DNA from: Chrysopilus asiliformis
Taxonomy: Eukaryota; Arthropoda; Insecta; Diptera; Rhagionidae
Direction of reading: 5' to 3'
NCBI GenBank assembly: GCA_964034945.1
Contig: OZ035960.1
Location: 26,833,487 to 26,897,486 of the forward strand
DNA length: 64,000 bases
In this document: positions 44,301 to 56,300 of the stretch, piece after piece
Layout of the letters: each line of letters begins with the position of its first letter
Numbering within the stretch: the stretch's first letter is position 1
Position numbers and translations under genes: made by a program
The notes under the pieces: model-generated
Told to the model about the DNA's origin: nothing
The model's database searches: none
Seen by the model: only the letters and a program-made list of their open reading frames with translations

Positions 44301-47300
44301 CACATATGTGTAAAATGTTCACCTTTTAATGAAAAAAATTCAAGATTTTTAGCTTACAAACTATCGGATTATAAGTTGGCTTGCTGATATGCTGTGCACA
44401 TCATCTGCAGCGGCCGGAATTTGGTAAGTCCGTTCCATTTAATTATTTATTTTAAAAATCTATAAAAGGGTGAACATTATTATCAGTTTTTCTTTATCGC
44501 GTCAATGTTGTTCAAATTATTTGAAAGATTCTATAGCAACCGATAGATTTTTTTTTGTCGTAAGGAAATTTTTGTGATAAATTAAATGAATTATATAATA
44601 AAGATTAATTTTATTTTCAATTTTCGCTGAGCAATTGTTATGTCTCGCTAATTTCAGTGAGACTCTCAGGTGAGATGGGCGGGACTTAGTGGGGATTGCA
44701 TAAGGGGGGCGGAAATGGTGCACTTCGGGGATTTCCCCATTCAGAGGCACGTCGCTTCTGATCGGAGGTATTTCTAGGCAAGAACCCACTTTTCAATGAG
44801 CCCGCGCTCTTCCTATGAGCTAGTCAAGACGTGCCGCCTAGAAGTTCCTCAGGCTCAACCCTAATTTCTGGTTTGAATCGGGATTAGAAAAGAGCGAGTA
44901 TCAGATGGCGCCCAACGGGATGCAGAAATTTTGGTTGCAAAATTTTTGACCCGATAAAAAGGTACTAGCTACCGAATAACATTATCGAACTCATTCTAAA
45001 ATTTTGTCGGTCTGTTTTGGTTTCGAATAGAAAATGTCAGATAACATTGTTTGGTCGTTTATTTATTTATTTATTAAATTATTGATTTGTGTCTTATCCA
45101 TAAAATTTCCGCGTTTCAATCGTTTAAATAGTCTTCTATGTAAATTTTTAAAATATTAACTAAATTTACAGAAATGTTCTAAGTGATTGAATTTTTCATT
45201 TAGTCGAACATATTCTTTGGACGAAGTTGCCAAAGGAAATATGTATTGATGAATGTTGTTTTTTTTTCTATCTTTAGCTGCAAGATTATTACGATTTGGT
45301 TAAGTCATTAACCATTCGTCGCAGTTATATCTAAATAATTTTTGATATGAGTCTACTATGCAGATTACTCAAAAATAAGTAGTTTTAGAGTCGCATAGTG
45401 TACCGCATATTAAAAATCATAATATTTGATACAACATAAGGTTTCAAAGCTTAGAAAATTTCTTCGTTGTCTGATAATTTTCTTTTATGATACAGTTGTA
45501 TGCAAGATCAGTTGTTGCATGATATTTATTTACATTGTGATTGAGGATACTCGATCAAATGTCGCAGCAACGCAAGTAAAAATTTGTTTTATAATGGATG
45601 TATAGACGATCATACGTGCATTATTGGGTAGAACCTAATAACACGTCCTATATAGGCCATTATGAAAGAAATAAAAATTTAACAAATGTACAATTTGATA
45701 CCAAAGCAATATTTTCATTTAGATTCCGTGTTAAATTATTTATTTATTTATTTTGATTGTTGATGTAAACCATTTCCGTGAACTCTGTGCGCCCACGAAA
45801 TTGTCTTGCTTCTCACTTGAGGGTCAATTTATGAAATAGTTGTCTCAAAAAGGAATATTGTATTTTCTCTTGCGATTTTCTAATACAATTTTTTCGAAAT
45901 TTTCGCTAAGATAATTTCTATATCAGAAATATCTTTTGTCGATTTTTTTTGTCGATCTTACTTAACATTTTTCTATAGCTTTAAAATTTTAGGTTTAGTC
46001 AATTTGGTATTTGGTTAGATTTAATTTTTTTGCTAGTTAAATTTTTCTATTTATTTATTTTGGTGTTAGGTATTATTTATCTTTGTTATTTATTTTGGTG
46101 TTAGGTCTTTATTTCTCTAATTAAATTAATCACCAAAGTTTGGGTAGTTTTTATAAAATACATTCTTGTAAAATATTAAAATATTTGAAATAATGGAAGT
46201 CTGGAATTTAAAAATGGAGCCTAGTCATCTCGATGAGGAAGAATTCGATTTCGAATTGAAGTTGAGAGACATTCCTAGAACTCGTAGTGCTGTAGAACAA
46301 TTAAATGAAAAACTCAGGCAGGAAAGGAATAATCTTATTCCTGAGCCTACGAATTATCCTACTCTCGCGTGTACTGATCTTGAAAAAAGGTTATTAGAAA
46401 CAAGATTTACCGAAATACAAGAAGTGGCTACAAAAGCTAGGAATGATAAAGATGTCGATGGTATGATAAAGGTATTTTCGCGACTTTTACATATCATAAA
46501 CCGCTTTCATCTTTTCTCATTAGCTTGCCCAGATTCGTCTAAGTTTTGCAAACAGTTTAATGATATTGCATGCTTAGAAGCGGAGCGGTTAAAAGCTAGT
46601 TTATATCCTAAGTATGTAATGAAAGTAAATTATGGATTGGGAAATTATGAAAAGGGAAATGAAGATGTTCTTGAAGGTGCTTCAGACACAGGTTTAGAGC
46701 GCAAGGAGGGCAATTTGTCAAATCTTCAACAGCCTGTTGTCGGAAATACTGTAGAGTCAAATACGGCGAACATAGTTAATTTGAATGATATGGTCAGCAG
46801 GAGTGATTTTAATGCTTTAGTTGATCAAATGGTCAGGACCAATGATCAAGTGTCAAAACTGTCTGGTGCAGTAGAAACAATTTTTAAAGGGTTGTCGGAC
46901 CAGATAGTACACCTAAGTTCCCAAATGGCTGCTATGACAAAGACTCAACAAACTCTATTAGGAAATGCCCAGATCAACTTACCTGCTAGTTCAACTTCGC
47001 AAGTCCCGATAGCAGATAATGTCGATCGAATTAGGAATTTAGCAAACAACATTAATTTCGCATCAGCAACTCAACCATCAGCAAGTTCAACCGCGCCTGC
47101 TTCTTTCCAATTCCCAATACAACGTCAATCTCGCTTGGAATATCCGCAATATTCGAATCCAAGATCAAAAAGTCCGATATCGCGTTGGAAATTAAGTTTT
47201 GATGTTTCACAGCGAGGTATTTCAGTGAATGAATTTTTGTTTAGGGTTGACGCACTTATGCAATCTGAAAGGGTGGATGCAAATTATATTTGTGCGAATT

Positions 47301-50300
47301 TTCATAGATTGGTAGTAGGCAAAGCCAATCGTTGGTTTTGGAATTTTTATAGAAGGTATCCGAAATTTACCTGGGAACATTTACGGGAGGCTTTTCTCGG
47401 GGAATTTCGCGAGTTGAAGACGGATGATGAGATTCGTTTCAGCATAATGAAACGGAAACAACAGCGAGGTGAATCGTTTTGTGATTTCAGTCAAGATATA
47501 ATTGCTCTGAGCAATCAAATGGAAAATTCCTTGAGTGAAACCGAACTCATAAATATTTTAAAACAAAATTTGGATTCACGAATTCTTCAAATGATATTAT
47601 TTCATCCGGTTCATTCGGTAGATCAATTGCGTGATTTGTGTAATCAAGCCGAAAAATATTTTAGAAATAATTCCTATTCTAACTTAAATTCTAATAAAAC
47701 TAACTTAAATTCTAATAACAATTACAGACATATTAATGAAATCGTAGATTTAAACGATAGTTCAACCATATTAGAAAAAAATGACGAAGTTGCCGCATTC
47801 AACACTTCACGTTATCCTGCTGGAGACAGAAGTAATTTGAAGTGCTGGAATTGCGAAAAACTTGGTCATATGTATATGGATTGCGATTCAGATGTAGTAA
47901 GAAGGTTTTGTTATGGCTGTGGTTTTCCAAACACAACCAAGAGATTTTGTCCTAAATGCAATCCGTTAAATTGCTCGCCGAACGCGACTACATCCGGACA
48001 ATCGCGCTCGGACAAGCAACCCCGTCCGGAAAAATAAATGACAGCGATTATATTGTCGATGATAATGTCGTGAAATCTTCGTTAGATTGTAATGTTAGTC
48101 CAAAATTATTTATTAAATCGTCTTGTTTAAATGAAAAACCCGTAGAAAATAAGTTACCTTTGTCTTTTGATGAAAGACTTAAAAGATATAATGAAGTAAG
48201 GGAAAGAATATTTAATGAAAGTTCTGATTTTTCAGAATCAATCCCAGTTGTGAGTTCAGTAAAAAAAAGAACAGAACGTTTACGAAACTATTACAAAACT
48301 AAGAAAGTATTTCAAGCTAAGATAGATTCTACTTTTCTTTCCGAGGGTGATGATCTTAGGCCCTATGCCTCTATTTATATAAATGGAAAACCCATTGTAG
48401 GACTTTTAGACAGTGGGGCTACTATTAGTTGTCTAGGCAAAAATGCTATAGAGTTTTTAAAAGAAAATAATTTGTCTTGGTCCAAAATGAAATCTAGTCT
48501 GTCTACCGCAGATGGAAAGAAACAACCTGTTGTGGGATTTATTCATGTTAATATTACGTTTGAAAATGTTGTGAAGCCTTGTACATTATATGTTGTACCT
48601 TCTTTAAGCCAAGAACTTTATTTAGGCATAGATTTTTGGCAGATTTTTAATATAGTTCCTTCTTTCGTCAATATAGTTTCTGAAATTTGTCCAAATGATG
48701 ATGTCTTAAATGTGTATAATTTAACACATAGTGAAAATTCACAATTAGAAGCGGTCAAGGAACTTTTTCCAAATTTTTCTAAAGAAGGGTTAGGAAAAAC
48801 TTCTTTGGTGGAGCACTGCATCGATGTTGGAAATGCATCTCCAATTAAACAGAAACATTATCCTGTATCTCCTGTAATTTTAAGCCTAATGTATAAAGAG
48901 TTGGATAGAATGTTGGAAATGGGTGTAATAGAAGAAAGCTCTAGCCCATGGAACTCTCCGGTAGTTTTAGTCAAGAAACCGGGTAAGGTGAGATTATGTT
49001 TGGATTCACGACGAGTTAATTCCGTGACCAGAAAAGACGCATATCCCTTACCGAATATTGAATGGTTGTTGAGTGGTTTAGGTGATGCACATGTCATTTC
49101 GTGCATTGATTTAAAGGACGCCTTTTGGCAAATCCCCTTGGCTAAAGAATCCAGGGATAAGACGGCTTTTAGCGTACCAGGGCGCCCTTTATATCAATTT
49201 ACGGTGACCGCATTTGGGCTCTGCAATGCCAGTGCATCTATGTCAAAATTAGCTGACAAGATTCTTGAAAAGGTTCCATGGAATCTAAAAAAATACATCA
49301 GAAAGTATCTAGATGATTTCTTAGTCGCGACGCCAAACTTTGATACCCACATTCAAGTTTTGGGCGCTTTAGCATTAGCTCTAAGACAGGGAGGTTTAAC
49401 TGTAAACCTAGAAAAATGTAAGTTTTGTATGAAGGAGACAAAATACTTAGGTTATATTGTAGGTAATGGTACTTTACGCACGGATCCAGAAAAGGTAGAA
49501 GCCATAAAGAATTTTCCCATTCCGAAAAAGGTAAAATCAGTTAGGAGCTTTTTAGGTCTTACCGGTTGGTATCGACGTTTTGTTGACAATTATGCTACTA
49601 TTGCATCTCCTATCACTGACCTTTTGAAGAAGAAGAATAAATTCCAATGGACACCTGAGGCCCAAAAAGCTTTTGAAGAATTGAAGACGATATTAGCTAC
49701 ATCGCCAATTCTCGTCAACCCTGACTTTAAACGTCATTTCTACATTCAGTGCGATGCAAGTCGATCTGGAATTGGTGGAGTATTATTCCAGAAAGATGAT
49801 AATGGGCTTGAACATCCCATCGCTTTCATTTCAAAAAAATTAAACACAGCACAACAAAATTATACTGTGACGGAAATTGAATGCTTGGCGGTAGTCGAAA
49901 GTGTAAAAAAGTTTAGGCAGTATGTGGAAGGATATTGTTTCACAATTATCACCGATCATTCAAGTCTTCAGTGGCTTATGCAATACAAAGACTTGAGCGG
50001 TAGACTCGCTCGGTGGAGTCTTGAGTTGCAAAGATATAGCTTTGTGATAGAGCATAGAAAGGGTTCAAAGAACGTCGTACCTGATGCCTTATCACGTGTC
50101 TTTGAAGAAATTAACGAAATATCTGACCAGGTGTTAGATATTGATTTAGATTCTCCGTACTTTAAGTCTTCGGAATACGAAGAACTCAAATTGACGATTC
50201 TTGGCAACGCTGAAAAGCTGCCTGATCTTTGTGTTTTAGATAATTTAGTTTATAAGAGGACAACTTTTCGTCGTGATTGTCCAGAAACCGAAGAATCCTT

Positions 50301-53300
50301 GTGGCGTCTATATGTTCCGCACCAATTGACCAAAGATTTAATTGTTAGTGCTCATGATCCTCCACGTTCAGCTCATAGTGGAATTGCAAAAACTTTAGAT
50401 CGTTTGCGGACCAAATATTATTGGCCAAAAATGGCGAAGCACGTAAAAGATTATATTAAGGCTTGTGATATTTGCAAGGAGATTAAAGCTCCAAATACCC
50501 CTCTACGTCCTCCTATGGGAGAAGAATTTATTGTCGATAGGCCCTTTCAACGTATATACGTGGATTTGCTAGGTCCTTATCCTAGAAGCAAAAGTGGTAA
50601 CACCTATGTGTTGATTGTTGTAGATCATATTAGTCGTTTTCCGTTGTTTAAGTGTTTAAAAAAGGCGACGACAAGCGAGATAATTAAGTATCTGGAAGAA
50701 ATTTTTACTACGTTTGGTGTACCTGAAACTCTACATTCAGACAATGGTCCACAATTCATAGCAAAAGATATGGAAAGCTATTTGACGAATCAAGGGGTTA
50801 AACATACGTTTACCGCAGTTTATAGTCCACAATCCAATAAGTCGGAACGTGTAAATAGAAGTTTATTAGCCGCTATAAGAGCATATATTGGGGATGATCA
50901 CACGAACTGGGATGTGAATATAAGCAATATTGCCAGCGCTCTTCGAAGTTCACTACACACATCGTTGGGTACCTCTCCATATTACGTATTGTTTGGTCAA
51001 CATATGGTTTCACACGCATCATCTTATAAAATTTTAAACAAATTGACAAGACTCGGCATGACTGACGTCGAAATTTTACCTATTGACGAAAAATTTGGGA
51101 ATATGCGTGAAAAGGTTAAAGAAAATTTGAGAAAAGCTCACGAAAAGGGAGAAAGAATCTACAATACTAGGACAAAATATGTTAATTATACACCTGGCCA
51201 AGAAGCTTTTCGCCGAAATTTTATCCAAAGTAATTTTTCTCAAGGAATCAACGCAAAGTTAGCCAAAAAGTTTTTAAAGTGTCGTATTGTGAGAAAAATA
51301 GGTACATCGCTCTATGAGATCGAAGATTTACAGGGTAGAAAAATTGGAGTATATCACGCGAAAGATTTACGTCCATCCTAAAAGCATTTTTTTGCGCAAT
51401 ATATGTTTTATCTAGTCATTTTTTTTATATCTTAAATTATTTATTTATTTTATTTATTTTATTAATTTTATTTATTTATTTATTTTATTTCTTGACTTTA
51501 TTTAATTATAAATTATTTATTTTATTTATTGACTTTATTTAATTACTCATTTCGTGCGGTTATATATTCATTAATGTTAATTTATTTTATATGACTATAT
51601 TTTATTGTATCGCGTTTAGTTTAGTCATAACATGAAATTGTCTTTGGTGTAACGATAATCCGGCTAGCTCATAGAGCATGAGACTTTCTCAGGGGTGGTC
51701 GAGCCTCACGTTAAAAAAAACGCATATAAATAGTTTTGAATTTTGAAATTTCTGCAAAATTTTTTGAGCTTCATGAAATTTCGTCAAACAATCTTGTGTT
51801 GTTACGAACTCCCGAAAATTCAAAACGGTCACACTCATTTTCACCGTCTGGTTTAGAAATGGAATTCGTCCTCAGCGGTACTTTCTCTCAGATGACCTCA
51901 CCGGGACTTTCTCTGATAAGAGCACCCACGCACACTGCTCACTCCATCTAGAACTTTCTTTTTGATTTATGTATTAGTGCAATTGCTTTAATTGAACGAT
52001 TACTGATCGATTGCTTATCGATTGCTTATCGATTGTCGATCGAAGTGGGACGTTCGGGAGGGAGATCTGCTTGATGGTTGTAGTTGACAATGGATGCTTT
52101 GGTAAATTTGCAGATATGATTTTTTAATTTTAGCCGTTGAGAGATCATATTTTTTTTTGAAATTTACGGTTCTGTAGAAGGAATGAAAATTATTATTGAT
52201 ACATCATGCTAAATCATGTTTTGTTTAAAAAAAAAAAAGTTGTCTTTCTAATTATGTCCAATGATATATAACACATACAAATGCATATTGGTATATGTAT
52301 TGGATTAGATTAAATATTTGAATATTTTTATAATTCTATAAATCTGTATAAGCAGAAATATGCAGAAAAGTGTGTAGGAAAAAAAAAAATAATCTCTGGC
52401 CACAACTACATTAGGAAAACAAACTAATACAATAATTTAGCCTCCAAAAATTCGTACCGTAATTTCTTTTTTGCCATTTTAGTTAGTGGAAACTCGAACA
52501 AGTAGTTCAAATTTAAAAGAAAATATATTTTCCAAATTTTTTGTGTGAAGACCCAGACAGTTCAAATGTAATTTTAAATTTAAATTCTTGTGTAGTGTTT
52601 GGTTTTTGTAAATTTTATTTTTCTTTTGTAGTTTCCGTAAATTAAAGCTTCCACGAAAATACATTTTTTTGTGCAAAAATCTTTTTAAGTAGAAAGTGGT
52701 AAGATTTTCTTTTATTTAAAAAGGGATTTTCAAACTAAAATTCCCCATGTGAATTCCATAGGTCCCGGAAAAGCTGGAAAGCGGGGGCCACTTTCTAAGA
52801 AATTTCCACTTTCTATGAAATTTCTACTTTCTTCAGGATTTGCACAATTGGCACTATAGAATTTGCACATTTTCATTAAAAGTTGCATCTTCTTAAATGT
52901 GGATTTATTTAAACTTGGAATTGTTCATTCCATATTGCATTTTTTCGGAGGCATTTTGTTAAACAAATTATTCCTCCAATTCGGATTTTTCCACGTAGAC
53001 GCGAAAGATTGGGAGCCCTTGTGTGGAGGTGACCTTTCGGGGTAACGGACCCATTGTTCCAGGAGCAGATTTAGTTACCCATCAAAGCACATGGTCCACC
53101 GTTCCAGATTTATTGGATTTTTTTTCTTGGAGTTCATTGTTATGGAGGATTAAATTTTTTTATACGAGACAGCAATTGAATTATACTCATTAAAAAAAAG
53201 GGAAGTAAAATTAGCCACATATGTGTAAAATGTTCACCTTTTAATGAAAAAAATTCAAGATTTTTAGCTTACAAACTATCGGATTATAAGTTGGCTTGCT

Positions 53301-56300
53301 GATATGCTGTGCACATCATCTGCAGCGGCCGGAATTTGGTAAGTCCGTTCCATTTAATTATTTATTTTAAAAATCTATAAAAGGGTGAACATTATTATCA
53401 GTTTTTCTTTATCGCGTCAATGTTGTTCAAATTATTTGAAAGATTCTATAGCAACCGATAGATTTTTTTTTGTCGTAAGGAAATTTTTGTGATAAATTAA
53501 ATGAATTATATAATAAAGATTAATTTTATTTTCAATTTTCGCTGAGCAATTGTTATGTCTCGCTAATTTCAGTGAGACTCTCAGGTGAGATGGGCGGGAC
53601 TTAGTGGGGATTGCATAAGGGGGGCGGAAATGGTGCACTTCGGGGATTTCCCCATTCAGAGGCACGTCGCTTCTGATCGGAGGTATTTCTAGGCAAGAAC
53701 CCACTTTTCAATGAGCCCGCGCTCTTCCTATGAGCTAGTCAAGACGTGCCGCCTAGAAGTTCCTCAGGCTCAACCCTAATTTCTGGTTTGAATCGGGATT
53801 AGAAAAGAGCGAGTATCATTCTCTAGATCTAAGTGTGGTGTTTCAGCATATATTTTGCACTTTTGATTACATATAAAATTTATAACATCTTCCCTCTGTG
53901 CGGCAGTTACTTTCTTCTATCAATATTTGTGTAAAATGCAATTCTAATTAGTCTCGAATAAAAGAAATAACCTTAAAACTATCCGCTTTTGCGGAGTAGG
54001 TAAATCGCCCAAATAAACTCACTTTTCGTTTCCACGTCCAAAATAGGTGGCGGATTTTTTTGACATTTTGAGGTGAGAAATTTCACGATGGAATTTTCAC
54101 GTATTTGTGGTCACAATACCAAAAAATGAGAAAATTTACTTATTCCGTTTTTTCAAGGAAAAATTTTTCTCACTTGGCAATCACAACACCGCTGCAGCTC
54201 AGAACTCACTGAGAATTTTTACCTTTTTTGGAATAATCTCTGTACAGAAGAGGGTAATGCGGCCAAATGATTTTTTAGGTCACTGTGTTGACTACACATT
54301 TATCTGAAATGCGACAATTCCACCACAATAGGTTTAATAGTTCTTAAGAAAATCGAAAAACCGTAGTAATTAAACTTACCACAATTAAATTAGCCTCAGT
54401 CTCCCTCAATTTAGAAAACTTTTATTAAACGCCGGTAGTTTCTTTGTTTTGCTCTAAGTTTTCTATTTGTTTGTAATCGCTACTAGATTTAATTTAAAGT
54501 GAAAATCGATTCCACATTTTAGAAAACTCATTAATTATACGAGCCAAGATATTCAATATTGAACTTGAAAACTGGTATATTTGCTTCTTCACAAGTAAAT
54601 CGTGCTCATGCTCTCATCTCTGTGCGCATATCAAAAATAATCGCTTCTACACATCCCAAACCGACAGGTAACTGTCCCACCATTTAAATAGCTTTCTACC
54701 CTAGCTCCATTTCTAAACTGTATTAAACTATAGTTTTATCTGCCAGATAATATAATATCATCTATTGTTCTTTGTTAAGAGTAGCAAAAAAGAAAAACCA
54801 AACGACTAGATGGCTGTGCAGTGAAGTGTAAAATCGTAGACATTCATTTGTACTTAGCAAGAAACACTAAACTAGGTATTATTTCGAAGAAAGTAAAAGT
54901 CAACTAATGCTACTTTAAATTGTAAATTTGGTGAAAAATTATATCATCGATATAAAATATTAAGACAAACATCCGCAACAAAGCGGCCAAACGGAATTTC
55001 GTGATGATTTTTTTTTATCATTTAACCCTAATAGGGTCTTATGGTCATTTCCGACCAAAAGCATAATGTTTGGAATCATAGCTCCTATAATTTTTAATAT
55101 TTTAAGTAGATATTTTAAATCTGTGCTTCTTTTTTTCAAATACACCTTTTTCAATCAATAAAATAAAAAAAGTTATGCTAGATTTTTGTGTATAAAAATA
55201 ATCACATTGAAGGCCCTTTGGTCGAAAATGACCATAATCAGTTTTAATATAAATTTTTTTTGAATTGCGTAATCTAGTTAACCATGATATTTCTGGTGAC
55301 ATTTTGGTGACTAAATACTAATGTGACGCTAAACTAGAAAGAACATTTGCACACCCGATTACTCATTCTTGCATCGACACGCATTCAAACAGTGCGTTTT
55401 TGTGAGCATGTTTTTTGCATGAATGTTTCGTGTTTCGTTTCCTTCTTCTCAACAGTAATTGATGACAAAACTTTTCAGTAACTATTTCAAGTGTAGACAT
55501 GGCTATGTCAAGTATAAACGCAGGTGAATATTCTTATTCCGTAATCTAGTATGCCCTGATATTTTCAGTAACATTTTTGAAAGCATCAAATTCAGTCTTG
55601 ATTATTGAAATTTGAAAAAGTGAATTCTGTCTAATATTATTTTACTCTGCGGTAATATCAAGGTAATAAATATTATTTACTTATTTTGTTCAGCGATTAA
55701 AAAAAATACTTCTGTACCGATAAATATAGTTTGAATTTCAAAAAATGTGTGATCAAAATTTGGCGGATGCTGAAATTGAAGCCTTGATTATGATGAGCGA
55801 TGAAGAGGAAGAGGTTTCCGAAATTGAAGACAATATATCAGATAATGATGAATATTGCTCCTCAGATGATGATGAGGTTTTTGAATATGACGATGGTCAT
55901 GAAACCTTGTTGTCAAAAGACAAATTAATTCGGTGGCAATCAGAGCCATTTCAAACAAAAAAAAAAGTTTTTTTTACATATTTTATACAAGAATGAAATA
56001 TGTCCCTTATTTTTTTTCTATACTAGCAGACCATACGTTCCCAGCTTAAAGTTTTTTGTATAAATTTTAGAATGCCAAAAAACTATAAATAACTTAAAAG
56101 CTTTTTAAAAAACCTTACAGGACCTTCTGTTTCGAGTTTTGAAAATTTAATACAGGATTTATGATCAGCGACCCCTAAAACCCCAAATTGCCATTTTTTC
56201 CTGGGAAAAATGGGAAAAAGGATATTTGCGTTATTCTTACAGGACCTTCCGTTTCGAATTTTGAAATTCCAACACCAGATTCGTGATCAGCGACCCCAAA

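Larger units (their letters stand above)
42886..53818 (+). mobile_element. Complete Ty3/gypsy LTR retrotransposon, 10.9 kb, very young
   Basis: Two LTRs of 2018 and 2019 bp begin TGTTACGAACTCCCG and end GAGTATCA (TG...CA). The 4-bp duplication TTCT flanks the element (42882-42885 and 53819-53822). By eye the LTRs differ only in one A-run length (10 versus 11 A). Between them lie a PBS, a 1.3 kb leader, gag, and pol in an overlapping frame; there is no env-like ORF. Domain order PR-RT-RNaseH-IN places it in Ty3/gypsy (Metaviridae). It is inserted in intron 1 of the chitin deacetylase gene, in the same orientation. Confidence 0.97.
42625..54194. mobile_element. Inverted-repeat element split by the LTR retrotransposon
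   Basis: CAGCGGTGTTGTGATT at 42625-42640 is matched by its exact inverse ending at 54194. Further inverted words are shared inward (GGTATTGTGA and ATTTCTCACCT). Subtracting the retrotransposon leaves about 630 bp, so an older MITE-like element probably existed here and was later hit. The arms beyond the outer 16 bp are diverged and no target duplication is clear. Confidence 0.5.

Noticed and set aside
43564..44789. ORFs of 60-90 codons present twice, at 43.5-44.8 and 52.5-53.7 kb
   Set aside because: They lie in the two identical LTRs; their apparent conservation only reflects LTR identity.
55499..55523. Alternative first exon for the chitin deacetylase (ATG GCT ATG..., then GTGAAT)
   Set aside because: Phase also fits exon 2, but it encodes no signal peptide, as a secreted enzyme needs, and lies inside the piggyBac relic.
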